Shown here: piece after piece, positions 1-7,508 of the stretch
Numbering within the stretch: the first letter of the stretch is position 1
Layout: each line of letters starts with the position of its first letter
Source of the DNA: Bryobacterales bacterium
Lineage (GTDB): Bacteria > Acidobacteriota > Terriglobia > Bryobacterales > Bryobacteraceae
DNA: 17,223 nt
Assembly (NCBI GenBank): GCA_016789785.1
Contig: JAEUQE010000185.1
Coordinates: 1 to 17,223, forward strand
Reading direction: 5' to 3'
Notes under the pieces: generated by a model
The model's input: the letters and a program-made list of their open reading frames with translations, nothing else
Told to the model about the DNA's origin: nothing
Databases searched by the model: none
Position numbers and translations under genes: made by a program

Positions 1-603
1 ATCCAGCACACCACGGCGCAGCGCAAGGCAGTGGAGGCCGCGGAGCGCAAAGTCGCGAAGACCATGCGCGAACTGCGCGAAGAATTCCAGACCGCGGTAG
101 CGGAGTCAAAAGGTGGCGGAGAGCAGCAGAAGCCGGTCTCCCTTCGGATTGAAGAGGGCAGCCGGGTGAAGCTGAAGAACGTGCGGGAACCGGCGCGTGT
201 GAAGCGGCGGCTCAGTCACGACCGGCTGGAAGTGGAGGCAGGCTTCGTGAAGATGCAGGTCTCCGTGGATGACGTACTGGAAGTGCTGCCCGAGGGTGGT
301 GGACAGGCCAAGCTTCCGGCCAATGTGACCTTTCACTCCGAAGGACCGAAGTGGGATGTGTCCTATCGCGAGTTGAACCTGATTGGGAAGCGGGCCGAGG
401 AAGCGATCGAGGAAGTGGACCGCTTTCTCGATCAGGCGATGATGGCCTCGATTGACCGTGTACGGATCGTGCACGGTCATGGGATGGGAGTGCTGAAGAA
501 AGCTGTGAGCGATCTGCTCGGCAAGCACCCGCACGTCGCGAAGTTCTATGCAGCCTCGCAGGGTGAAGGGGGAACCGGCGCGACCATCGCGGAGTTGAAG
601 TGA
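1..603 (+). CDS. mutS2: MutS2 family protein, C-terminal part (5' end outside window)
   Basis: The reading frame is open from base 1 and stops with TGA at 601-603, so only the last 200 residues are present. It begins in an alanine- and charge-rich helical segment. A small beta-rich KOW-like segment follows (about 140-290, with GSRVKLKN and VSVDDVLEVL), and the end is a Smr domain (about 355-600) with LNLIGKR and the hallmark HGHGMGVLKKAV. This order of helical connector, KOW-like segment and Smr domain is that of MutS2. MutS2 proteins are ATPases linked to suppression of recombination or rescue of collided ribosomes, and the Smr domain is a nuclease-like module. The ATPase domain lies off the left edge. 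The usual LDxxG motif reads LNLIG, so the Asp is Asn. The gene converges on the next one with a 16-base gap. The family call is firm; the exact role in this organism is inferred. Confidence 0.9.
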   Translation: MQHTTAQRKAVEAAERKVAKTMRELREEFQTAVAESKGGGEQQKPVSLRIEEGSRVKLKNVREPARVKRRLSHDRLEVEAGFVKMQVSVDDVLEVLPEGGGQAKLPANVTFHSEGPKWDVSYRELNLIGKRAEEAIEEVDRFLDQAMMASIDRVRIVHGHGMGVLKKAVSDLLGKHPHVAKFYAASQGEGGTGATIAELK

Positions 604-619
604 GTGCTGTACCAGGCCC

Positions 620-1255
620 CTACCTCGACGGAGTTACTCGGAAATCACCTGGCAGCCGGAAGACATCCGGGGCCGGTTCGCGCACCTCGATATCCGTCAT
701 TTCGTGCACGTCGAGCGACCGTGCACCATCCTTCAGAACCTGGTAGGTTTCGATCCTGATGTGTAACTGGTACTCCGGAGAGTACCAGCCGGAGCCGCAG
801 TCTTCCTCAGTTCCCAGAACGGAGTCGAGACACTTGACCGGGCGCTTCTTACATAGCACCCCATTTACGATCTCTTCTCCGGAAAATGATCGGGGCTCAG
901 GCGCCACAGGTGTAATTGGTGTTCGAACGCGCCTCATCAGTTGGGCTTCGCGTCTTGAAGGTAGTAAGTTGTAGACATTTCCGGTTACGCCATCGGTAAG
1001 CAGCTCTCTCGCTGCCTGCGGTTGTTCGACACCGTTGACGACCGGGTGCAAGCTGGATCGGACCGAGCCATTCGAGGCCCGGAGGAACGTGCCGCGTTCT
1101 TCCTGAGTCAAGACCTGAGCGCCCGATTCATCGATACGATACACGGCGTGGCGGAACTTGGCCTGGATTGGGCGGTTCGCTTCTGTTTGAGCCATCAGCA
1201 TGCAATGGCCGGCTGCGATGCCGATAAGGAGTATGCTCGTGCAAACCGGCTTCAT
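620..1255 (-). CDS. Secreted protein of unknown function
   Basis: This encodes 211 residues from the ATG at 1253-1255 to TAG at 620-622. A TTG 12 bases upstream would extend the frame, but the ATG is preferred because GGAG lies 6 bases before it. The N-terminus is a Sec-type signal peptide: MKPV, a hydrophobic stretch to about residue 20, and a likely cut after LMA before Q. The mature part is beta-rich with no transmembrane segment. It has three cysteines in the second half (LCKK, VKCL, EDCG) followed by GWYSPEYQLHIRIET. It ends in PDVFRLPGDFRV, a pattern like the end of periplasmic beta-sheet proteins of the DUF4412/LolA-like kind, which are common in Acidobacteria. That resemblance is from memory and uncertain, and no catalytic motif is visible. 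It converges with mutS2 and has its own candidate promoter, so it is probably not part of the T6SS operon. Confidence 0.72.
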   Translation of the reverse strand: MKPVCTSILLIGIAAGHCMLMAQTEANRPIQAKFRHAVYRIDESGAQVLTQEERGTFLRASNGSVRSSLHPVVNGVEQPQAARELLTDGVTGNVYNLLPSRREAQLMRRVRTPITPVAPEPRSFSGEEIVNGVLCKKRPVKCLDSVLGTEEDCGSGWYSPEYQLHIRIETYQVLKDGARSLDVHEMTDIEVREPAPDVFRLPGDFRVTPSR

Positions 1256-1261
1256 AAGGTA

Positions 1262-1265
1262 CTCC
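1262..1265 (-). promoter_or_regulatory. Shine-Dalgarno GGAG deciding the start of the secreted protein
   Basis: On the minus strand GGAG sits 6 bases upstream of the ATG at 1253-1255. It overlaps the alternative TTG codon (1265-1267), which itself lacks properly spaced pairing in the same position. The ATG also gives a cleaner signal peptide, so it is the better start. Confidence 0.55.
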
Positions 1266-1277
1266 AATCTCCAAACC

Positions 1278-1304
1278 AGTATAATCCTCCACGCTCACGA
1301 GCAA
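1278..1304 (-). promoter_or_regulatory. Candidate sigma-70-type promoter for the secreted protein
   Basis: On the minus strand TTGCTC (1299-1304) and TATACT (1278-1283, five of six matches to TATAAT) are separated by 15 bases. Transcription from here would begin near 1271, leaving a leader of about 15 bases that carries the GGAG. The spacing is short and the -35 box is weak, so this remains a candidate based on sequence likeness only. Confidence 0.35.
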
Positions 1305-1632
1305 CTTGACCGAAGCTGTGCCGAGTGGTGGCGGTTGGGGCGGGCGGGTATCCCGAGGGGTCGGACCGCGGCTTATGGTAACTCCTTGGAGAGGAAGAAA
1401 CTGGAATCGGTGCCAGATGTGTCATACGGGGCACGGGCTCCGGGGCCTGCGAATCGCCGGTGCCCACGGCGGCCGAAGGGCGCTCGTGAGGCTCGTAGTA
1501 TCTCGACGATCGCGCACTTTCGTTCACATCGCCCTGCACCGAGACGAGTCAGTCTCGGCGCGGCAGACTGAAGTCTGACGCCACGGCGAGCAGCCAAGAC
1601 TGCTGGTAAGTAGTCTCGTCGTGTATCTGTGC
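1305..1632. other. Spacer without a convincing gene; contains small palindromes
   Basis: Open frames here on both strands are short and low-complexity, and I recognise no protein family in them. Two palindromes stand out. One is CCGAGAC-6-GTCTCGG at 1539-1558, a perfect 7-base-pair stem. The other is CAGACT-GA-AGTCTG at 1564-1577, flanked by GGCG/CGCC. Neither is followed by a run of T on either strand, so they look more like dispersed palindromic repeat units or protein-binding sites than intrinsic terminators. Confidence 0.4.
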
Positions 1633-1681
1633 GCGCCGCGCGAGGGTCCGGGGCATGGTGCCGTGGACCCTCGTGCGGCGT
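1633..1681 (-). terminator. Large stem-loop just after vgrG (possible operon end)
   Basis: The arms 1633-1649 and 1665-1681 pair over 17 positions, including two G-U pairs. The 15-base loop itself holds a GGCA/TGCC mini-stem. The structure starts 15 bases after the vgrG stop codon on the minus strand. No T run follows it, so it does not fit a simple intrinsic terminator. It could act with Rho, protect the 3' end of the mRNA, or be a repeat element. The pairing is seen directly; the role is inferred. Confidence 0.45.
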
Positions 1682-1696
1682 CGAGTCGAACTGGCG

Positions 1697-3676
1697 TCAG
1701 TTGCGCTGCAGACCGCCGAAGTTGTCGCGATTGGGATCGGCCTCGGCCGCGTCCTTCGGATCGTCGGGACTGGAGCCGGATCCCGAACCGGCCATGCCGC
1801 CACTGTTGATCAGCACCATGGTGCCCTGGATCTGGACTCCGCTCGGGTCGATGTTCACAAAGCCGCCCGGCCCCTTCATGGTGGCCTGCATCCCGGCTTC
1901 GATAATCACCTTCATTCCCGCTTTGATGTGCACCTCCATGCCGGCCTGCAACGCGTAGTTCATGCCGACCTTGATGTGATAATCGGTACCAACCTGGAGT
2001 GAGTACTTCGTGCCGATCTTTTCCTTCTGGTTGGCGCCGATCTTGAGTTCCTTGTCCGCGCCGATCTTCTCGATCTGATTGCCGCCGACGATGAGGTGGC
2101 GGTCAGCGCCGACCCATTCCCGCATGATGTTCTTCGTCCGGTCATCACGGTCCTTCTCGCAATGCACGAAGAGTTGCTCTTTGCCCTTGTTGTCATCCAT
2201 GCGGATTTCATGGAATCCCGACTTCGCCTTGTACTCATTCGAAGACATCCAGGTGCTGGCGGTCTTGCAGTCCGGCAGTTTATAGGGCACCTTGGTCACC
2301 TCGTTGTACACGCGCCCGGTGATGATGGGCCTGTCCGGATCACCTTCCTGGAAGCTCACCAGCACTTCCTGTCCGACACGAGGAATCGTCATCCAGCCCC
2401 AACTGCCGCCCGCCCAGGATTGCGAAACACGAATCCAGCAGGAGCTTTTGTCGTCGAACTTACCCTCGCGGTCCCACGGGAACTGGACTTTCACGCGGCC
2501 GTACTTATCGGGATAGATATGTTCGCCGGGAGGACCGACCACAATCGCCGACTGTGTGCCCTTGATGGTTGGCTTGATGGCCATGCGCGGAGGGCGGTAC
2601 TCGATGGTAGAAGGAATCGCCTCATAGCTATTGGTGTAGCGGAATGGTTCTTCGAGCTCGGAGCGGTAGTTATTGCCTTCGGCGCGATGATACACGGTAA
2701 GCAGAAGCCAGTCGATGTTCACTCCCGAGTTGAAGTGCTCGGACAGGCTGAACTTATAACCGGGCGAGAAGGCACGCACGGTGCCGACGCCGCGGATCAG
2801 CTTCTGCGGCCACTCCTCCATTTCGAGCCAGTCACGGACGTACTTATTCATGCCCGGGCCGTTCCAGTTGTAGCCGGGGTAGTCGTATTTCTCGGACTGG
2901 GCATACTTACCCGAGGTCTGCTCGAAGGGGTGGCGGGAGGACTCCTGAAGCGTGAAGTCGTACTCCTTCAGATACAGTTTCCCTGCCCTGTAGTTACGCT
3001 CAAAATCGACCGTGTTGATGAAGTCCTCGGGATGTTCCGGAAACGCCTGGTAGGCGAACTTGATCTTGTTCTGGTGGGGCATCACCTTGATGCTTGCCTT
3101 ACTGTCGGTGAGCACCATGGTGTGAGTATCTTCGGTATGTTCCCAGTAATAGTAGATACCTTCCTCTTCCATCATGCGGCTCACGAAGTTGAAGTCGGTC
3201 TCGCGGTACTGAACGCAGAAATCGCGCTTCTTGTAGCTCTTTGTAAGTCCGAGCTTGAACTTGGCTTCCGGGTGTTCCTTGAACACGAGTTCGAGGATCT
3301 CAGGGGTTGTCTTCTTCTGAAAGTGGCGGCAATTGGTGCGCTGGGTGAGAAACCAGAGCCACGGGACCATCTCGAGCTGATAGGTGGTGAGTCCCATGTC
3401 CAGTTCGAGCTGGCGGGCTCCCCGGCAAAGCCCGTTGATGTAGCGGTACTTCATCTTGTCATCGGGCAACTGATAGTACAGCGTGACAGGCTTGCGAATC
3501 AGCGACTCGATGTCAAGCGACTTGCTCAGAGCGACCATGTGCAAGTGAAACTCGAAGGGTTGCGAGATGGACTCCTTGCCATCAAAGCGTTCGAGCAAAA
3601 GCACGTCTTTGCCCAACGGTGTCTTCACCTTGATCGGGCGATTATCCTGCGTGAGTGTGTTAGCTCCTCCAGCCAT
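1697..3676 (-). CDS. vgrG: T6SS spike protein VgrG (TssI)
   Basis: This encodes 659 residues. The start is fixed by a strong GGAGGAGG 7 bases before the ATG. VgrG trimers cap the Hcp tube and pierce the target cell. The N-terminal part (about 10-350) is the gp27-like base, with the typical RETDFNFVSRMMEEEGIYYY at 157-176. An OB-fold gp5-like domain follows (about 375-460) with KYGRVKVQFPWD, SCWIRVSQSWAG and IPRVGQEVLVSF. The beta-helix spike includes ten uninterrupted eight-residue repeats, (V/I/A)G plus six residues, from 522 to 601. A Gly/Ser/Asp-rich tail of about 30 residues ends the protein. No enzymatic extension is visible, so it is probably not an evolved VgrG. It is the last gene of the operon, 92 bases after clpV, with a hairpin in the gap. 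No PAAR gene follows it. Confidence 0.96.
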   Translation of the reverse strand: MAGGANTLTQDNRPIKVKTPLGKDVLLLERFDGKESISQPFEFHLHMVALSKSLDIESLIRKPVTLYYQLPDDKMKYRYINGLCRGARQLELDMGLTTYQLEMVPWLWFLTQRTNCRHFQKKTTPEILELVFKEHPEAKFKLGLTKSYKKRDFCVQYRETDFNFVSRMMEEEGIYYYWEHTEDTHTMVLTDSKASIKVMPHQNKIKFAYQAFPEHPEDFINTVDFERNYRAGKLYLKEYDFTLQESSRHPFEQTSGKYAQSEKYDYPGYNWNGPGMNKYVRDWLEMEEWPQKLIRGVGTVRAFSPGYKFSLSEHFNSGVNIDWLLLTVYHRAEGNNYRSELEEPFRYTNSYEAIPSTIEYRPPRMAIKPTIKGTQSAIVVGPPGEHIYPDKYGRVKVQFPWDREGKFDDKSSCWIRVSQSWAGGSWGWMTIPRVGQEVLVSFQEGDPDRPIITGRVYNEVTKVPYKLPDCKTASTWMSSNEYKAKSGFHEIRMDDNKGKEQLFVHCEKDRDDRTKNIMREWVGADRHLIVGGNQIEKIGADKELKIGANQKEKIGTKYSLQVGTDYHIKVGMNYALQAGMEVHIKAGMKVIIEAGMQATMKGPGGFVNIDPSGVQIQGTMVLINSGGMAGSGSGSSPDDPKDAAEADPNRDNFGGLQRN

Positions 3677-3721
3677 AAGCGGACCTCCTCCGTCCTCAAT
3701 TTTGTTTCAGCGCTTCCGCCC

Positions 3722-3747
3722 CCCTTGAGGCCGGTGAGCCTCAAGGG
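3722..3747 (-). other. Perfect 10-bp stem-loop between clpV and vgrG
   Basis: CCCTTGAGGC (3722-3731) and GCCTCAAGGG (3738-3747) pair perfectly around a 6-base loop, 21 bases after the clpV stop codon. No T run follows on the minus strand, so it is more likely an mRNA stabiliser, processing site or weak attenuator that lets vgrG be expressed at a different level from clpV. The structure is seen; the role is inferred. Confidence 0.5.
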
Positions 3748-3768
3748 AGTTACGGAGCGCCTCATGTT

Positions 3769-6408
3769 TTAGGAATAAGCGAACTTGCCATCCTGTCCAA
3801 CGGACACATGGATCGCATTGAGCTTGCCGCCCTCGGCCATCATGCCAAGGATCTGGCGCGAGACATCGGGCAGCAGCGTGTTGGTCAAAATGTTGTCGAC
3901 ATTGCGGGCACCGCTTTCCACTTCGGTGCAGCGCGAAGCGACTTCGTCCACCAGCTCGGGCCCGTAGGTGAGCTGGATCTTGTGATTCTCGTTCATCCGC
4001 TTCTGAATCTTGCCGAGCTTGAGGCGGATGATGCTCTTCAGAGCCTCATCGCGAACCGGATAGAAGGGGATGATCACGAGGCGGCCGAGGAACGCCGGTT
4101 TGAACACCTTGTCGAGTTCGGGCTTCATCGCCTTGATGATGCCTTCGGGCGAAGGGGCGGTCTCGGGATCGGCAACCAGCTTCATGAGCGTGTCGGTGGC
4201 CGCGTTCGAAGTCAGGATGATGATGGTGTTCTTGAAGTCGATCTCGCGGCCCTCTCCATCTTCCATCATGCCCTTGTCGAACACCTGGAAGAAGAGCTCA
4301 AGCACGTCGGGATGCGCCTTCTCCACCTCATCGAGCAGCACCACTGAATAGGGCCGGCGGCGGACCGCTTCGGTGAGCACGCCACCTTCGCCGTAGCCGA
4401 CGTATCCGGGAGGCGAACCCTTCAGCGTGGACACGGTATGGGCTTCCTGGAACTCCGACATGTTGATGGTGACCATGTTGTGCTCGCCGCCATAGAGCAT
4501 GGCCGCGAGCGTGAGGGCGGTCTCGGTTTTGCCGACGCCGCTGGGTCCCACAAGCAGGAAGGTGCCGATCGGCTTTTTAGGATCTTCGAGGCGGGCGCGC
4601 GAAGTGCGGATGCGCTGGCTGATGGCGTGCAGCGCGTGATCCTGGCCAATGACGCGTGCGCCGAGGTGCTTCTCGAGTTCGAGAATGGTCTGCACTTCAT
4701 CGCGCATCATGTTGCCGACAGGGATGCCCGTCCAGGACGAGATGATCTCGCCAACCACGTGCGTATCGACAGCCACGCGCATCAACGGCGATTCGCCCTG
4801 GAGCGCGGAGAGTTCGGCTTCGATGCCCTTCAGTTGTTCGCGAAGCTCATCGGGCGTCGCGGGCTGCGCGCCCTCGGGCAGCGGCGCGTTCGGATCCTCA
4901 AGGCGTATGCGAAGATCGCGAATCTTGCCGACGAGATCCTTCTCCTTGGTGAAGCGCTCATCCAGCACCTTGAGCTGCTCCTCGGCAGTGGCTTTCTGCC
5001 CGGCGATCTCGGCGAGCCGCTCGGAGTGGTCAGCGCCGACGTTCTCTTCGCGGCGCAGCACACGATCCTGCACGGTGAGATCGTCGATCAGACGGTGCAG
5101 CGCTTCGAGCTGGGCAGGGATCGCATTCTGGCCGAGCGCGACGCGGGCGCACGCGGTATCGAGCACGCTCACTGCCTTGTCGGGCAACTGGCGGCCTGCG
5201 ATGTAGCGATGCGAGAGCCGGACAGCGGCATTGACGCCTTCATCCAGAATCCGCACTTTGTGGTGCTTTTCGAGGTTGTTGACAATCCCGCGGAGCATGG
5301 TGCGGCACACCGGCTCTTCGGGTTCTTCCACCTTCACCACCTGGAAGCGGCGTGCGAGCGCGGCGTCCTTTTCAAAGAACTTCTTGTACTCGGACCATGT
5401 AGTGGCGGCGATGGTGCGCAGTTCGCCACGGGCCAGAGCAGGCTTCAGGATGTTGGCGGCGTCCTGCTGGCCGGCCTGTCCCCCGGCGCCGATCATCTGA
5501 TGCGCTTCATCGATGAAGAGGATGATGGGCGTTGGCGAAGACTTCACTTCCTCGACGAGATTCTTGAGGCGGTTTTCGAACTCACCTTTCACGCCCGCGC
5601 CAGCCTGGAGCAGTGCGAGATCGAGAGTGCGCAGTTCCACGTTCCGCAATGGCGGGGGAACATCGCCCTGGACGATGCGCTGCGCGAACCCTTCCACGAC
5701 GGCCGTCTTGCCGACGCCGGCTTCACCGGTGAGAATCGGGTTATTCTGGCGGCGCCGCATGAGGATGTCGATGACCTGGCGGATCTCCTTGTCGCGGCCG
5801 AGCACGGGATCCATCTTGCCCTTCTTGGCGTTCTCGGTGAGGTTGACCGTGTACTGGTCGAGATTGGGCGTCTTGCCGGTGCCGGGCCGGGGCTTGCCTT
5901 CCTGCGTTTCGCCGGCGGCGGCGACGATGGTGTCCTCCTGCGAGCCGGAGACGATCGCCATGATGTCTTTCTTCAGCGCCTCAACGGGGATCTTCTGCAG
6001 TTCCTTGCTGAAGTCGCGGGCCATGCGCGAGAGTTCTTCGTTGGTGAGAAGGGCAAGGAGCGTGAAGCCGCTGCGCACGTGGTGCGCGCCGTAGTCGATG
6101 GAGCCGAGGGTCCAGGCTTCGGTCATCATCCGGAGGATGGTGGGACTGATGGCGGGAGTACGGGCGTTGCCGGTCTTGAGTTTGTCGAGACTGCGCGAGA
6201 GTTCCGAAGTCAGACGCGACGGGTCCACGCCGTATTGATGGAGGATCTTCGACACATCCGAGTCCTGATAGTCGAGTAACTTGAGCAAGTAGTGCTCGAT
6301 CTCGATATCGTAATGCGTGCGCGAGAGGCAAAGCCCCGCCGCGCCCTCCAGTGAATTACGCGTTACGTCGTTTAGCTTTCCGATGAGTGATTTGAGATTG
6401 ACGCCCAT
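3769..6408 (-). CDS. clpV: T6SS sheath-recycling AAA+ ATPase ClpV (TssH)
   Basis: This encodes 879 residues, the usual ClpV length. ClpV is a cytoplasmic hexamer that uses ATP to pull apart contracted TssB/TssC sheaths. The start MGVNLKSLIGKL is typical of ClpV and has AAGGA 6 bases upstream. The frame extends 43 codons further, but that part is non-conserved and overlaps tssG. Domains in order are a Clp-N domain (about 1-150), AAA-1 with Walker A GEAGVGKT (228-235) and Walker B FIDEAH (298-303), a coiled-coil M domain (about 437-547), and AAA-2 with GPSGVGKT (621-628), pore loop GYVGYGEGG and Walker B LLDEVEKAH (691-699). Both ATPase sites look intact. It lies between tssG and vgrG. ClpB is the nearest alternative, but the N-terminus and the location fix it as ClpV. 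Confidence 0.96.
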   Translation of the reverse strand: MGVNLKSLIGKLNDVTRNSLEGAAGLCLSRTHYDIEIEHYLLKLLDYQDSDVSKILHQYGVDPSRLTSELSRSLDKLKTGNARTPAISPTILRMMTEAWTLGSIDYGAHHVRSGFTLLALLTNEELSRMARDFSKELQKIPVEALKKDIMAIVSGSQEDTIVAAAGETQEGKPRPGTGKTPNLDQYTVNLTENAKKGKMDPVLGRDKEIRQVIDILMRRRQNNPILTGEAGVGKTAVVEGFAQRIVQGDVPPPLRNVELRTLDLALLQAGAGVKGEFENRLKNLVEEVKSSPTPIILFIDEAHQMIGAGGQAGQQDAANILKPALARGELRTIAATTWSEYKKFFEKDAALARRFQVVKVEEPEEPVCRTMLRGIVNNLEKHHKVRILDEGVNAAVRLSHRYIAGRQLPDKAVSVLDTACARVALGQNAIPAQLEALHRLIDDLTVQDRVLRREENVGADHSERLAEIAGQKATAEEQLKVLDERFTKEKDLVGKIRDLRIRLEDPNAPLPEGAQPATPDELREQLKGIEAELSALQGESPLMRVAVDTHVVGEIISSWTGIPVGNMMRDEVQTILELEKHLGARVIGQDHALHAISQRIRTSRARLEDPKKPIGTFLLVGPSGVGKTETALTLAAMLYGGEHNMVTINMSEFQEAHTVSTLKGSPPGYVGYGEGGVLTEAVRRRPYSVVLLDEVEKAHPDVLELFFQVFDKGMMEDGEGREIDFKNTIIILTSNAATDTLMKLVADPETAPSPEGIIKAMKPELDKVFKPAFLGRLVIIPFYPVRDEALKSIIRLKLGKIQKRMNENHKIQLTYGPELVDEVASRCTEVESGARNVDNILTNTLLPDVSRQILGMMAEGGKLNAIHVSVGQDGKFAYS

Positions 6409-6414
6409 TAGTCT

Positions 6415-6419
6415 TCCTT
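6415..6419 (-). promoter_or_regulatory. Shine-Dalgarno AAGGA deciding the clpV start
   Basis: AAGGA lies 6 bases upstream of the ATG at 6406-6408. It supports this start over the longer frame that runs back into tssG, whose extra 43 residues are not ClpV-like. Confidence 0.65.
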
Positions 6420-6470
6420 TCCGATGCGAGGCATTCGCTGCCTTTCTTGTTGTTTGCTGCGTTCTCTTTA

Positions 6471-7508
6471 CTAAATCGCCAACACTGTCTCGTCCGGGTC
6501 GCGCGCCAGCGGAGCGTTCCGAACCCAGGTAATCCATCCTAACTGCGGCCCTGTTTCACCGCCAGCGCCCAACTCGCAAGACGGCACTTCATCACGGCGA
6601 AGCACCAACTGCGCTTCGAAAGCGAGTTCGCCGCTGGAGAAGAATTTGGTCAACGCCTTGAGCGGCCGGTATCCCGAGCCATTGGGCAGGAAATCAAGAT
6701 ACTGCGCGAGAGTCAAGGGGCCGACTCGGACGCGCACGCCGGACTGCGGATCGTACACTTCGTCGCCGACGATCACACCGACGCCGAGTTGCTCCGAGTA
6801 GCTGTCGCCGCGATTGAATTTGCATTGCGAGTTGCGTTCGAGCGGAAACCAGGCGCCATGAAACTGTTCCACATGCACGGGAACATCGAAGTAGTCACTC
6901 AGCAACTGCTGCAGCGCTTGCGCCGACCTGGGAAGCAGCGACAGAAGGCCCGCGTAGAACAGCAGAGATTCATCCTTCATCCCGAGCCGTCCGGAGAGGC
7001 CCTTCGTGCCGATGCCGATGAGATCCATCAGGTATTGCGACATGCGATCGCGCTCGCCACGTTCATAAGGAACATAGAAGCGATACTTCTCCCAGGCACG
7101 ATAGAACAGCGCGATCATGCGATGGTTGAACATGTCGAGAAACGCAGCGACACCTTGATCCTTGGCCCGGATGCGCTGCACGATGTACTCGGTATAGTAG
7201 AGTGGCAGCGCGCCGAGAGGGCCGAAAAGGCCCATGAAGTTCACCTTGATCGAAATGGCGTTCGTGTCGTCCTCCCAGATCAACTCCTGAATCTGGCTGG
7301 CCGGAAACGCGACGGAAGCGTGGGCACGGAAACGGGCGATCTCGCGGCTGGGCGGATTGAAGCGGCCCACCAACTCGCGCTGGCCCATCATCCGTTGCAA
7401 CAGGCGCATGACCTGAAAGAAGGAGAACCCCCACGGCTCGGTCTTGATGGCGTAGCGAACGTTGGAGAGAACTACATCAGTATTCGTTGGCCGGCTCTCG
7501 GAAGCCAT
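6471..7508 (-). CDS. tssG: T6SS baseplate protein TssG
   Basis: This encodes 345 residues from ATG at 7508 to TAG at 6471. TssG is a cytoplasmic baseplate wedge component that works with TssF, TssE and TssK. The family signature is clear. Near the N-terminus EPWGFSFFQVMRLLQR occurs, then FMGLFGPLGALPLYYTEYI in the first third, and a C-terminal region with VGPLTLAQYLDFLPNG, where TssG proteins carry VGPL..YxxFLP. The length is normal. The start overlaps the end of tssF by 37 bases, and a G-rich AGGGGGT lies about 10 bases upstream, inside tssF, suggesting translational coupling. The stop is 62 bases before clpV. No unusual change is visible. The family call is firm. Confidence 0.93.
   Translation of the reverse strand: MASESRPTNTDVVLSNVRYAIKTEPWGFSFFQVMRLLQRMMGQRELVGRFNPPSREIARFRAHASVAFPASQIQELIWEDDTNAISIKVNFMGLFGPLGALPLYYTEYIVQRIRAKDQGVAAFLDMFNHRMIALFYRAWEKYRFYVPYERGERDRMSQYLMDLIGIGTKGLSGRLGMKDESLLFYAGLLSLLPRSAQALQQLLSDYFDVPVHVEQFHGAWFPLERNSQCKFNRGDSYSEQLGVGVIVGDEVYDPQSGVRVRVGPLTLAQYLDFLPNGSGYRPLKALTKFFSSGELAFEAQLVLRRDEVPSCELGAGGETGPQLGWITWVRNAPLARDPDETVLAI

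Noticed and set aside
2096..3772. Long plus-strand frame of 558 codons opposite vgrG
   Set aside because: It is antisense to a clearly conserved VgrG and has no recognisable family; long antisense frames are expected in GC-rich genes.
4438..6279. Long plus-strand frame of 613 codons opposite clpV
   Set aside because: It mirrors the codon pattern of clpV and encodes no known motif.
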